In this document: one piece after another, positions 1-8,467 of the stretch
Position numbering within the stretch: position 1 is the stretch's first letter
Layout of the letters: each line of letters starts with the position of its first letter
From: Mesorhizobium sp. M00.F.Ca.ET.216.01.1.1
GTDB lineage: Bacteria; Pseudomonadota; Alphaproteobacteria; Rhizobiales; Rhizobiaceae
Reading direction: 5' to 3'
DNA length: 64,000 nucleotides
Assembly: GCF_004010325.2 (NCBI RefSeq)
Contig: NZ_SADR02000006.1
Location: 1-64,000 of the forward strand
Position numbers and translations under genes: made by a program
Notes under the pieces: generated by a model
The model's database searches: none
Seen by the model: only the letters and a program-made list of their open reading frames with translations
What the model was told of the DNA's origin: nothing

Positions 1-110
1 AGTGCCCCCAGGGGTATCGCGCCGAGGTCATCCGCGCGGATCGAGGCTAACTGCCCGCCGAAGCGTCCGATCGGCGTGCGGATGTAATCGCAGATATAGG
101 CCTCGGCCAT
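1..110 (-). CDS. pcaF: 3-oxoadipyl-CoA thiolase, N-terminal fragment (cut by window edge)
   Basis: The complement of the first 110 bases reads as the amino terminus of a thiolase: MAEAYICDYIRTPIGRFGG, continuing through RADDLGAIPL to the window edge. This opening is characteristic of beta-ketoadipyl-CoA thiolase (PcaF/PaaJ type), which cleaves 3-oxoadipyl-CoA to succinyl-CoA and acetyl-CoA in aromatic degradation. The ATG at 110 is preceded by a purine-rich GAGAAGG ribosome site about 7 bases upstream. Only about 36 codons are visible, so the catalytic cysteine and histidines are outside the window. A general acetyl-CoA acetyltransferase is the alternative, but the RTPIGRFGG and RADDLGAIPL signature favours PcaF. 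Confidence 0.8.
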   Translation of the reverse strand, partial: MAEAYICDYIRTPIGRFGGQLASIRADDLGAIPLGA

Positions 111-213
111 CTATGCAGCCTTCTCTTATCCGGTTCCTTCATGCACCGCTCACATCTAGAGGCTTTGAGTCAATCCTGGCGAGAGTGTCAATTAACGACT
201 GCACCGGGAAGGT

Positions 214-1245
214 TCAGATCTCTGGGATGTTTTCCCTGAAGATCACCTGCAGCCTGGGCTGGTGCAGTTCGTAGGGCAATCCCCTGACGGCATGGGTCAA
301 GGTGTTGAGCGCTTCGCGGGCCTCGACGCGCGGGTTCTGGTCGATGACCGCGTCGAGCGTGCCGTCGAGCAAAAGGTCCTTGGTGCCTTCCGTCACTTCA
401 TGGCCGAGAAAAACGATCGAATGTTCGCGGCCGCGCTCCTTGAGCGCGCGAGCGATGCCGGTGTTGCCGGCGCCGACATTGTAGATCGCGGCAAGGTTGG
501 AGTGGCGCTCAAGCAAAGCGGAAGCTTCTGAATAGGCCTTTTCCCGGTCGTCGAGCATCTCGCGCATCTCGACGATCTGCAGATTGGGCGATTCCTCCGT
601 CAGTATGTGGCGGAAGCCCATCTCGCGTTCCTCATGGCCGCGATAGGACAGCGAGCCGGCGAACAGCGCGACCTTGCCCGGATGCCCGGTGCCCATGAAG
701 CGGTTGAGCAGGTAGCCGGCGAGACGGCCGGCGGCACGGTTATCGATGCCGATGTAAGCGACCCGCGGTACGTGCAGGATGTCTGAGGCGATGGTGACGA
801 CCTTGACGTCGTTGGCCGACAGTGAGCGGATCGCTTCGCGGACCGTCGGGTGGTCGAGCGCGATCACGCCGACGCCTTGTGTGCGGCCGCGCAATTCCTG
901 CAGCAGCCGGGCAAGGCGGTCGGGATTGAAGCCTTCGATCGTGGCGACATGCACGTCGAGATCAGGCCTGGAGAGCGCCTGCGCCTCGATGTGGCGATGC
1001 AGCATCTTGATGAAGGAATTGGTGCCGGCAGGCAGCGCGAAGTCGAGCCGGATGACATCGCCAGGCAGGGCCCTTTGCGGCGGCGCTCCGTTCGGGCCTT
1101 CCGCTATGTAGCCAAGCCGCTGCGCCATCTCGATCACGATTTCGCGCGTGCGTGCCCGCACACCCGGGCGGTTGTTGAGCACACGGTCGACCGTGGCGGC
1201 GGAAACGCCGGCTTCCCGGGCTATGTCTGTCAGGGTTGACCGCAC
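214..1245 (-). CDS. LacI-family transcriptional regulator
   Basis: 343 aa DNA-binding repressor or activator of the LacI/GalR family. The N-terminal helix-turn-helix is classical (LTDIAREAGVSAATVDRVLN, residues 5-24), followed by a hinge and a periplasmic-binding-protein-like sensor domain, complete to the family length. The start is GTG at 1245, the only start in frame: an upstream ATG at 1260 is followed by a stop two codons later, and GAGGT lies about 8 bases before the GTG. It is transcribed away from the sugar transporter block that begins at 1607 and is its most likely regulator; the ligand is probably the transported sugar or a metabolite of it. No operator was recognised with confidence in the divergent gap. 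Confidence 0.9.
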   Translation of the reverse strand: MRSTLTDIAREAGVSAATVDRVLNNRPGVRARTREIVIEMAQRLGYIAEGPNGAPPQRALPGDVIRLDFALPAGTNSFIKMLHRHIEAQALSRPDLDVHVATIEGFNPDRLARLLQELRGRTQGVGVIALDHPTVREAIRSLSANDVKVVTIASDILHVPRVAYIGIDNRAAGRLAGYLLNRFMGTGHPGKVALFAGSLSYRGHEEREMGFRHILTEESPNLQIVEMREMLDDREKAYSEASALLERHSNLAAIYNVGAGNTGIARALKERGREHSIVFLGHEVTEGTKDLLLDGTLDAVIDQNPRVEAREALNTLTHAVRGLPYELHQPRLQVIFRENIPEI

Positions 1246-1606
1246 AGTCGATTACCTCATTGTATGTGCGCTACAGGGGGCATCAAAATCGCGCAATTCC
1301 CGGTCGGAACACGGATGAGGTTCATCCGCGATTCTGATGGGAAATGATGTAACCGGCCTTGGCCGATGCGCAAGCCGCTGCGCTACACCAAATCGTCGAG
1401 CCGGGTCGAAGCGAGCCGGCGCGGCGCACGGTTCCCTCAATTTCAAGCAGCGAGTGCGGTATGATGACCTGGTGGACGGCATTTTCTCCCTCACTGAGAT
1501 GTTATGACGTGTTTTGAGTATTTATGATGTTGACAGTTCTCCCATACTGCCGTCAATATCCATCATATGGGCCATGGAGGAACAGGCCCTGAGGGAGGAG
1601 TTTCCA
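1246..1606. other. Divergent intergenic region between LacI regulator and sugar transporter block
   Basis: 361 bases without a convincing gene. It must hold the promoters for the LacI gene (leftward) and the binding-protein operon (rightward). The right half, from about 1490, is noticeably richer in A and T. I saw no long perfect palindrome of the LacI-operator kind here, unlike the one at 41514. Confidence 0.6.
1530..1559 (+). promoter_or_regulatory. Candidate sigma-70 promoter of the binding-protein operon
   Basis: A perfect -35 hexamer TTGACA (1530-1535) is followed after 18 bases by CAATAT (1554-1559) as a weak -10. This would place the transcript start about 40 bases before the ATG at 1607. 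Only the -35 is strong, so this is tentative. Confidence 0.35.
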
Positions 1607-3220
1607 ATGTCGAATTTGATCCGCGTGTCGCGGCGGCGCTTGCTGTCGTCCGGTGGAAAGGCGGTGGTGCTTGTTGCCGCAGCAGGTATCGCGCCGAAAT
1701 TCATTCGTCCCAGCCGCGCCTATGCGGCCGACGCCCTGGCGCCGGGCATGATCGGCGGCCCGACGGGCTTCGACGGCTCGGAGCGTTATCAATATGGCCC
1801 CGATACACCCGAAGGCCGCGCCATCGAGGCAATCAAGGCGATGAAGGGTGCCGGCAAGGCGCCGGCCAAGATCGTGCTCGGCCTGTCCGACGGTTCGATC
1901 GGCCAGCTGACGCAGCCGTTCCCGGCCGGCGCGCCCTCGATCAAGGATCTGTGGGAAAAGGAAACCGGCATTCCGCTCGAGATCGTAGGCGTGCCGAACG
2001 GCCAGGAATTCACCAAGACGATGCAGGACATCTCCACCAAGGGTGGGGCCTATGACATCTACGCCGTCGAGTGGAACCGCCTCGGCGACCTCGCCGAAAC
2101 CGGCGGCATCCTGAAGCTCGACGACTTCGTCGCCCAGCACAAGCCGGAATGGGACGATCCCGAGCGCGGCTACGTCAACGGCGCCAAAGGCGTGTCGCTG
2201 CTCAACCAGTATCGCGGCTCGACCTATGGTGTGTCGCTGGACGGCGACTTCCAGACCTGGGTCTATCGCACCGACCTGTTCGGCGACGCGGCCGAGAAGA
2301 AAGCCTTCTCCGACAAGTACGGCTACCAACTGGCGCCACCGAAGACCTGGAAGCAGCATGACGACATCGCGGTCTTCTTCCAGCGGCCGGACAAGGGCCT
2401 GTTCGGTTCGACCGACCTGCGCAACCAGGGTTGGGGCTACACCAACTGGTACCAGCGCTACGTCTCGATGGCTTCGCCCAATCAGTTCCTGTTCGACGAC
2501 AGCGGCAAGCCGCTGATCAATTCGGAGCAGGGTATCGCGGCAACCAACGAATATATCGCGTCGCTTGCGCATCATTCGCCGGACGCGATCTCGTGGGGCT
2601 GGCCGGAGCAGTACGGCAACTTCGCCAAGGGCGGTGCTGCCATGACCTGCGCCTTCTCCAACCTGCCGAAATTCCTCGACAATGCCGGCAACAAGGATTC
2701 CCAGGTCACCGGCAAGATCGGCTCGATGCTGCCGCCCGGCCGCGAGATCGACGGCAAGCTGGTCAGCCGCTCGGTGCTGTGGCTCAACCTGTCGGCTTCG
2801 GTCTCGACGCAGGCCAAGAACCCGGAGGCGTGCTACCTGTTCCTGCAGTGGTTGGGGTCGAGCCGCATCTATGCGTGGCTGACGGCCAATCCGGGCGGCT
2901 ATTTCGACCCGTTCCGGCTGTCGGACTTCTCCGACCCGCTGGTCCGCCAGACCTATCACGCCTACCACATGGACGTGGTGCGCGAGACGGTCGCCCGTAC
3001 CGTGCCGACCATCAATTATCCCGGCGCCACCGCCTTCCACAATGCACTGGACGAGAACCTCGTCGCCGCACTGACCAAGGCCAAGACCGCCGAGCAGGCG
3101 ATGGCCGATACCGAGGCCGAGTGGAAGAAGATCGCCCGCCGCACCGGCGAGGACAAGCTTCTCGAAGCCATCAAGACCAACAAGGAGGCCTGGCCAACAG
3201 TCCTCGATCCGGTCGCTTGA
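1607..3220 (+). CDS. ABC transporter solute-binding protein, Tat-exported, carbohydrate (CUT1) type
   Basis: 537 aa periplasmic binding protein, large for the family-1 extracellular solute-binding class. The N terminus carries a twin-arginine motif (SRRRLLS, residues 8-14) followed by a hydrophobic stretch and an AYA-A cleavage site near residue 38, so export through Tat rather than Sec is expected. I chose the ATG at 1607 because GAGGGAGGAG lies directly upstream (1591-1600); the longer in-frame start at 1514 would bury the Tat signal. It is followed by two permeases, two ATPases and catabolic enzymes, so it is the substrate receptor of that importer. The substrate is not readable from sequence; a sugar, polyol or sugar derivative is likely. 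A strong hairpin follows the stop codon. Confidence 0.88.
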   Translation: MSNLIRVSRRRLLSSGGKAVVLVAAAGIAPKFIRPSRAYAADALAPGMIGGPTGFDGSERYQYGPDTPEGRAIEAIKAMKGAGKAPAKIVLGLSDGSIGQLTQPFPAGAPSIKDLWEKETGIPLEIVGVPNGQEFTKTMQDISTKGGAYDIYAVEWNRLGDLAETGGILKLDDFVAQHKPEWDDPERGYVNGAKGVSLLNQYRGSTYGVSLDGDFQTWVYRTDLFGDAAEKKAFSDKYGYQLAPPKTWKQHDDIAVFFQRPDKGLFGSTDLRNQGWGYTNWYQRYVSMASPNQFLFDDSGKPLINSEQGIAATNEYIASLAHHSPDAISWGWPEQYGNFAKGGAAMTCAFSNLPKFLDNAGNKDSQVTGKIGSMLPPGREIDGKLVSRSVLWLNLSASVSTQAKNPEACYLFLQWLGSSRIYAWLTANPGGYFDPFRLSDFSDPLVRQTYHAYHMDVVRETVARTVPTINYPGATAFHNALDENLVAALTKAKTAEQAMADTEAEWKKIARRTGEDKLLEAIKTNKEAWPTVLDPVA

Positions 3221-3241
3221 TCCTCCTCCCAGGATCCTAAT

Positions 3242-3271
3242 GAAGGGGAGGAGTGAATGCTCCTCCCCTTC
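3242..3271 (+). terminator. Intercistronic hairpin after the binding-protein gene
   Basis: Perfect 12-bp stem GAAGGGGAGGAG (3242-3253) with CTCCTCCCCTTC (3260-3271) and a 6-base loop, with no T tract. It lies between the binding protein and the first permease and probably acts as a partial terminator or an mRNA 3'-end stabiliser, making binding protein exceed membrane components. Confidence 0.7.
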
Positions 3272-3300
3272 GCAAACGACGATACCAGCAAAGCTGCGAG

Positions 3301-4161
3301 ATGAAGCGCTCCATTCCTTTTGAGATATTCCGCTATGCCGCGATCCTGGCGGCGATGGCGGTGACGCTGGTGCCAATCCTGTGGATGGTGTCGATGGCCT
3401 TCAAGCCGATCGCCGAATGGTCGGCGACCGGCGCCGAGCTGACCTGGTGGCCGAAGAACCCGACGCTCAGCAATTTCCGCTTCGTCTTCGGCGAGTCGAC
3501 CAACAATCTCATCGTCGCGCTCGACCGCACCGCGCTGAAGCCGATCGCCTCGTCGCTATTGTCGGCGGTGTTCGGAACGGCGATCGCCATGTCGGCCGGC
3601 ACCTCCGCCGCCTACGGGCTGTCGCGCTTCGGCTCGGGCCAGAACCTGCCGCTTGCGTTGATCCAGCTCAGGCTGTTTCCGCCGATGGCGGTCATGATCC
3701 CTGTCATGATCATGTGGTCCTTCCTCAATTTCACCGACAGCTGGTGGGGTCTCGCGCTGATCTACGGCATCGTCACGCTGCCCTTCGCCTTCTGGCTGAT
3801 GAAGACCTTCTTTGACGATATGCCGCGCGAGATCGAGGAGGCCGCACTCGTCGAGGGCTGTTCGCGGCTGCGGGTCTTCACCCGCATCACGCTGCCGATG
3901 ATGCGCGCGCCTTTGGCAAGTGCAGCACTCTTCGTCTTCATCCTCAACTGGTCGGACTATCTGATCGCGCTGCTGCTGACGACGCGCGAATGGGTGACGA
4001 TCCCGGTCTACATGGCCTCGCTGTCGTCCTCGATGACCGGACAGCTCTACGGTGCCAAGGCCGCGCTCGGCCTGATCGCTGCCGTGCCGCCCGTCATCAT
4101 GGGCGTCGCCATCCAGCGCCACCTCGTGCGCGGGCTGACGTTCGGAGCGCTCAAGCAATGA
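3301..4161 (+). CDS. Carbohydrate ABC transporter permease (MalG-type)
   Basis: 286 aa inner-membrane permease with about six hydrophobic segments. The EAA loop, the contact with the ATPase, is seen as [20 protein letters not shown] near residues 177-196. The ATG at 3301 is preferred; a GTG at 3253 lies inside the stem of the upstream hairpin and would add 16 charged residues. It is one half of the translocation pore with the product of the next gene, with which it overlaps by ATGA. The order binding protein, permease, permease, ATPase, ATPase is that of CUT1 carbohydrate importers. Confidence 0.88.
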   Translation: MKRSIPFEIFRYAAILAAMAVTLVPILWMVSMAFKPIAEWSATGAELTWWPKNPTLSNFRFVFGESTNNLIVALDRTALKPIASSLLSAVFGTAIAMSAGTSAAYGLSRFGSGQNLPLALIQLRLFPPMAVMIPVMIMWSFLNFTDSWWGLALIYGIVTLPFAFWLMKTFFDDMPREIEEAALVEGCSRLRVFTRITLPMMRAPLASAALFVFILNWSDYLIALLLTTREWVTIPVYMASLSSSMTGQLYGAKAALGLIAAVPPVIMGVAIQRHLVRGLTFGALKQ

Positions 4162-5117
4162 GTGCCGTCAATGTCGCGATTTCGGAGGACGCCATGGAAG
4201 CCGTCCTGGCAAAACCGGCCTTGCGGGACGAGGGCGCGCGGCTCGGCTTCCGGCTGACGCTGCCAGCGCAGATCCTGGTGCTGTTCATCGCACTCTTCCC
4301 GCTCTTGATGCAGCTCTACATCAGCCTGACCGACTGGTCGCCGCTGTCCGGCTTTGGCTGGTGGAGCGCCTGGTCGCTGTGGAACAGTTTTGCCAACTAC
4401 ACCGACCTTGCCGCCGATGCGCGCTTCTGGAGCGCGTTGAAGCGTACGGCGATCGTCATGATCATCTGCGTGCCGGCAGAGTTCCTCCTCGGCCTGGCGC
4501 TGGCCACGCTGTTTGCCGACGAATTTCCGGGCAAGCGGATCTTCTACTCGATCCTCTTGATGCCGATGATGGTGGTGCCGGCGGTGGCCGGCTACATGTT
4601 CTTCATGCTGTTTCAGTCGGGCGGTCCAGTGAATGACATCCTGTCGGCGATATCAGGCATGCCCGTCACCATCGCCTGGCTGTCGGACCCGACGCTGGCG
4701 CTGATCGCCGTCATGGTCGCCGATATCTGGCAGTGGACGCCGCTGATGTTCCTCATCCTGCTTGCCGGCCTGGTCGGCGTTCCCGAGGACCAGATCAAGG
4801 CGGCGACGCTGCTCGGCGCCAATCCCTGGCAGCGCTTCGTCACCATCGTGCTGCCGAAGATGAAGACGATCATCATTATCGCGCTGGCGATCCGGGTGAT
4901 CGAGAACTTCAAGATCTTCGACACGCTCTACATCATGACCGGCGGCGGTCCCGGCGTCGCCACCGAGACCATCTCCGTCTACATCTACAAGGTCACCACC
5001 CAGGACCTGATCTGGGGCTATGTGGCTGCGATCGCGCTGACCATACTGATCGTTCTTTCCATCGCCGCCGTCTTTGCCATGAAGCGCATGGCCCGGGCTC
5101 GGGAGATGCCGGTATGA
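4158..5117 (+). CDS. Carbohydrate ABC transporter permease (MalF/UgpA-type)
   Basis: 319 aa inner-membrane permease, partner of the preceding one. After a roughly 35-residue cytoplasmic N terminus it has about six membrane segments; the EAA-type loop is visible as [19 protein letters not shown] in the second half of the protein. The ATG at 4158 overlaps the preceding stop (ATGA), indicating translational coupling, and the 3' end overlaps the next start in the same way. Together with the downstream ATPases it forms the import channel for the substrate bound by the product of the gene at 1607. Confidence 0.88.
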   Translation: MSAVNVAISEDAMEAVLAKPALRDEGARLGFRLTLPAQILVLFIALFPLLMQLYISLTDWSPLSGFGWWSAWSLWNSFANYTDLAADARFWSALKRTAIVMIICVPAEFLLGLALATLFADEFPGKRIFYSILLMPMMVVPAVAGYMFFMLFQSGGPVNDILSAISGMPVTIAWLSDPTLALIAVMVADIWQWTPLMFLILLAGLVGVPEDQIKAATLLGANPWQRFVTIVLPKMKTIIIIALAIRVIENFKIFDTLYIMTGGGPGVATETISVYIYKVTTQDLIWGYVAAIALTILIVLSIAAVFAMKRMARAREMPV

Positions 5118-6205
5118 GCACCATCCACCTGCAGAACCTGGTCAAGAAATTCGGCGACTTCACCGCGCTGAAGACGATGGACCTCGCCATCGCCGACGGC
5201 GAGTTCATGGCGCTGCTCGGGCCGTCCGGCTGCGGCAAGTCGACGACGATGAACATGATCGCCGGCATGGAAGAGCCGACCAGCGGCAAGATACTGTTCG
5301 GCGACCGCGACATGGCCGGTGTGCCGATGGGGCGGCGCGGCGTCGGCTTCGTCTTCCAGAATTACGCGATCTTCACCCATATGAGCGTGCGGCAGAACCT
5401 CGCCTACGGCCCGAAGATGCGCGGCGCGGCGAAGGCCGAGATCGACCGCCGCGTCGGCACTATCGCCGAGATGCTGCAACTGACGCCGCTGCTCGACCGC
5501 AAGGCCGACAGGCTGTCGGTCAACATTTTGCAGCGGGTGGCAATCGGCCGTTCGACGATCATGGAGCCGGCGATCTTCCTCTTGGACGAGCCGCTGTCCA
5601 ATGTCGACGCCGCCTTCCGGGCGGTGATGCGGACCGAACTGAAGCAATTGCAGCGCCAGTTCCGGCAGACCATGGTCTATGTCACCCATGACCAGCTCGA
5701 AGCCATGACCATGGCCGACCGTATCGCGGTGATGGACCATGGCATTCTGCAGCAGGTCGGCACGCCGCTCGAGGTCTACAACGATCCGGCCAATGTCTTC
5801 GTCGCGCGGTTCATCGGCGCGCCCGGCATGAACCTCCTCAAGGGCAGGCCGGCAGAGAGTGACCGTGGTCTGGTCATCGACCTCGGGCCGCTTGGCGCGA
5901 CACCGCCGCTGCCGGCCGGGATTGCTGACACCGTACGCCGCGCCCGCGGCGAAGTGTTTTACGGCTTTCGCCCGGAGCAGGTGACATTGGTCGAAAGCGG
6001 CAGCGGCCTGTCGATGCCGGTGAGCTTCGTCGAGCGGATTGGCGCGCGCACCATTGTCCATCTCGGCGAGGGTGAGACCGCGGTGAAGGCGGTGTTCGAG
6101 AACGATGTCGGGCTGGCGATCGGGCAAACCGCCGTTATCGCCCCGGCCGAACCGTCAGTGCGCGTCTTCGACGCTGCTGCCGGCCGGGCTATGAGAGCGG
6201 GCTGA
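5114..6205 (+). CDS. ABC transporter ATPase 1 of a pair, with degenerate signature motif
   Basis: 363 aa MalK/UgpC-like ATPase with a C-terminal regulatory OB region. Walker A (GPSGCGKST, 36-44), the Q-loop (Q82), Walker B (LLDEP, D158/E159), the D-loop (SNVDA) and the switch histidine (H192) are all intact. The signature motif is not: LSGGQRQ is replaced by LSVNILQ (134-140). The gene overlaps the second permease by ATGA and is followed after 4 bases by a second, different ATPase, so a heterodimer is likely. Its own Walker motifs would pair with the normal signature of the partner; its degenerate signature would pair with the partner's altered Walker B. Rhizobial glycerol importers likewise use two unlike ATPases. 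Confidence 0.88.
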   Translation: MSTIHLQNLVKKFGDFTALKTMDLAIADGEFMALLGPSGCGKSTTMNMIAGMEEPTSGKILFGDRDMAGVPMGRRGVGFVFQNYAIFTHMSVRQNLAYGPKMRGAAKAEIDRRVGTIAEMLQLTPLLDRKADRLSVNILQRVAIGRSTIMEPAIFLLDEPLSNVDAAFRAVMRTELKQLQRQFRQTMVYVTHDQLEAMTMADRIAVMDHGILQQVGTPLEVYNDPANVFVARFIGAPGMNLLKGRPAESDRGLVIDLGPLGATPPLPAGIADTVRRARGEVFYGFRPEQVTLVESGSGLSMPVSFVERIGARTIVHLGEGETAVKAVFENDVGLAIGQTAVIAPAEPSVRVFDAAAGRAMRAG

Positions 6206-6209
6206 GACC

Positions 6210-7301
6210 ATGGCCGATATAATCTTTCGCAATGTGACGAAACGCTATGGCAGCACTCTCGCTGTCGACGACGCCTCGTTCATGGTCAACGACAATGAGT
6301 TCTTCTGCTTCTTCGGGCCGCCGCTGTCGGGCAAGTCGACGCTGCTGCGGCTGGTGCTCGGGCTGGAGACCCCGGACACAGGCGAGATCCTGATCGGCGG
6401 CAAGCCGGTCAACGCGGTGTCGCCGGCCGAGCGCAACGTCGCCATGGTGTTCCAGAACCTGGCGCTGTTTCCGCATATGAGCGCGCTCGACAATGTCCGC
6501 TTTCCGCTTGTCGAACGCAGGGTCGCCGAGGCCGAGATCGAAAAGCGCGTCGCCGATGTCGCGACCAAGCTGCATATCGGTCATATCCTGCACAAGCCGC
6601 CGGCGCAGCTTTCGGGCGGTGAGCGGCAGCGCGTGGCGATCGCTCGCGCGCTGGTGCGAGACCCGGCCGCCTATCTGATGGACGACCCGATTTCGGCGCT
6701 CGACGCCCGGCTGCGCGAGGAGACGCGCGTCGAGCTGAAGCGCATCCAGCGCGAGCTCGGCAAGACGCTGGTCTTTGTCACTCACGACCAGGAAGAGGCG
6801 ATGTCGGTCGCCGACCGCATGGCCATCCTGGAGAGCGGCAGGATCAGGCAGATCGGCGCGCCGGCCGAGATCTACGACCGCCCAGCCAGCACCTATGTGG
6901 CGCGGCTGCTCGGTTCGCCGATGATGAACATATTGAAATCGGTGCGCGGCGAGGGTGGCGTCGAGGCCGCCGAAGGCACGATCCGCATTGCGGATGCGGC
7001 TGCTCCGGCCGATGCCGTCGAGATCGGGGTCAGGCCGGAAGATATCAAGGTGCGGCCCTGGTCTGATGGGGGAGTATCAGAGGGGGGAATATCGGTTGGG
7101 GGTGCGGGCCGCCCGGCGCGGGTGTTCGAGGTCGAGCCGCTCGGCGGCTATACCGTGGTGACACTCGTCGCCGGGCAGGCGCGACTGAGAGCGCTGCTGC
7201 GCGGCCAACCCGACATCAGGCCAGACGCGATGGTGGCGATATCCTGTGAGCCAGGCCGCGTGCATTATTTCGGGCAGAGCGGGGGAGCGCTGGCGCGATG
7301 A
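6210..7301 (+). CDS. ABC transporter ATPase 2 of a pair, with Walker B Glu-to-Asp change
   Basis: 363 aa, the same length and fold as the preceding ATPase. Walker A is GPPLSGKST (36-44), the signature is canonical (LSGGERQ, 134-140) and the switch histidine is H192. The catalytic Walker B glutamate is replaced by aspartate (LMDDP, D158/D159). The C-terminal OB-like region contains a glycine- and serine-rich insertion, roughly residues 286-300, encoded by a G-run-rich stretch (7068-7108). It is the last transporter gene of this set; its stop overlaps an upstream in-frame start of the oxidoreductase. With ATPase 1 it should power the importer encoded from 1607. Confidence 0.87.
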   Translation: MADIIFRNVTKRYGSTLAVDDASFMVNDNEFFCFFGPPLSGKSTLLRLVLGLETPDTGEILIGGKPVNAVSPAERNVAMVFQNLALFPHMSALDNVRFPLVERRVAEAEIEKRVADVATKLHIGHILHKPPAQLSGGERQRVAIARALVRDPAAYLMDDPISALDARLREETRVELKRIQRELGKTLVFVTHDQEEAMSVADRMAILESGRIRQIGAPAEIYDRPASTYVARLLGSPMMNILKSVRGEGGVEAAEGTIRIADAAAPADAVEIGVRPEDIKVRPWSDGGVSEGGISVGGAGRPARVFEVEPLGGYTVVTLVAGQARLRALLRGQPDIRPDAMVAISCEPGRVHYFGQSGGALAR

Positions 7302-7336
7302 CAGCGACCGCAAGGAACAAGCTTCCGGAGGATCAG

Positions 7337-8425
7337 ATGGCAAGCAACGGTTTCGAGCCGGACGTGAAAGTCCGCACCAAGGAATACAAGATCGGCTGCG
7401 TCGGCGCCGGTATGATCATGGCCGAATGCCATCTTGCCGCCTATCATGAGGCCGGTTTTCCAGTGGTGGCGATCGCCTCGCGCACCAAGGCCAGCGCCGA
7501 GAAGGTCGCCAAGCGCTGGGGCATCCCGACCGTCCACGACACGCCACAACAGCTGATCGAGGACACAAATGTCGAGATCATCGACCATGCGTTTCCGCCG
7601 GACCAGCAGCCGGCGCTGATCCGCCATGCGCTGAAGCAGCAGCACATCAAGGCGATCCTGGCGCAGAAGCCACTGGCGCTGTCGCTCGACGAGGCCATCA
7701 AGTTGCGCGACGAGGCGGCCAGAGCCGGAAAGATCCTCTCGGTCAACCAGAACATGCGTTACGACCAGTCGATGCGCGTCTTGAAGCAGATCATCGACAG
7801 CGGCGCGCTCGGCGATATCGTCTTCGCGCAGATCGACATGCATGCGATCCCGCATTGGCAGACCTTCCTGGAAGATTATGACCGGCTGACGCTCGCCAAC
7901 ATGAGCGTGCATCATCTCGACGTGCTGCGCTTCCTGTTCGGCGATCCGGACGAGATCACGACGCTGACCCGCAAGGACCCGCGCACGCGCTTCGATCACT
8001 CCGACGGCATCACCGTGTCGACGATCAAGTTCCCGTCCGGCGTGCTCGCCGTGTCGCTGGAGGACGTCTGGTCCGGCCCGCGCCAGGAAGGCTACAAGGA
8101 CGACCAGCACATCAACTGGCGCGTCGACGGCACAAAGGGCGTCGCCAAGGGCACGATCGGCTGGCCGACCGGTTCTGCCTCGACGCTCACCTATGCCTCG
8201 ACCGAGACCACCGGCGGCGAATGGGTCACGCCCAGCTGGGACACGATGTGGTTCCCGCATGCCTTCATCGGCGTCATGGAGCAGCTCCAGCACGCAGTGA
8301 AGACCGGCACGCCGCCGGCGCTTTCCGTCGCCGACAACGTCAAGACCATGGCGCTGGTCGAAGCCGGCTATCGCTCGATCGACAAGGGCCGCACGGTCAG
8401 GCTTTCCGAAGTCTCGACAGACTGA
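7337..8425 (+). CDS. Gfo/Idh/MocA-family NAD(P)-dependent oxidoreductase
   Basis: 362 aa cytoplasmic dehydrogenase of the glucose-fructose oxidoreductase / inositol dehydrogenase / MocA family, which oxidises hydroxyls of sugars and cyclitols. The Rossmann fingerprint GAGMI lies near residue 22; the usual EKP motif appears as QKPLA with the lysine kept; the SVHHLDVLRFLFG segment holds the catalytic histidine region. I chose the ATG at 7337, which has GGAGG 5 bases upstream; an ATG at 7298 overlapping the previous stop (ATGA) is the alternative and adds 13 residues. It sits between a sugar importer and a sugar isomerase, so it probably performs the first oxidation of the imported compound. Confidence 0.88.
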   Translation: MASNGFEPDVKVRTKEYKIGCVGAGMIMAECHLAAYHEAGFPVVAIASRTKASAEKVAKRWGIPTVHDTPQQLIEDTNVEIIDHAFPPDQQPALIRHALKQQHIKAILAQKPLALSLDEAIKLRDEAARAGKILSVNQNMRYDQSMRVLKQIIDSGALGDIVFAQIDMHAIPHWQTFLEDYDRLTLANMSVHHLDVLRFLFGDPDEITTLTRKDPRTRFDHSDGITVSTIKFPSGVLAVSLEDVWSGPRQEGYKDDQHINWRVDGTKGVAKGTIGWPTGSASTLTYASTETTGGEWVTPSWDTMWFPHAFIGVMEQLQHAVKTGTPPALSVADNVKTMALVEAGYRSIDKGRTVRLSEVSTD

Positions 8426-8467
8426 ATCACCAATCAACTGAATCGCTTACAGGGAGGAACTCACACC

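Noticed and set aside
1553-3376. Long open frame on the minus strand opposite the first binding-protein gene (about 600 codons).
   Set aside because: High-GC shadow of the real gene: no family motifs, no ribosome site, and the opposite strand has a Tat signal and clear binding-protein sequence.
7298-7336. Start of the Gfo/Idh/MocA oxidoreductase at the ATGA overlap with ATPase 2.
   Set aside because: Possible, but the ATG at 7337 has GGAGG at ideal spacing and gives the usual family N terminus.
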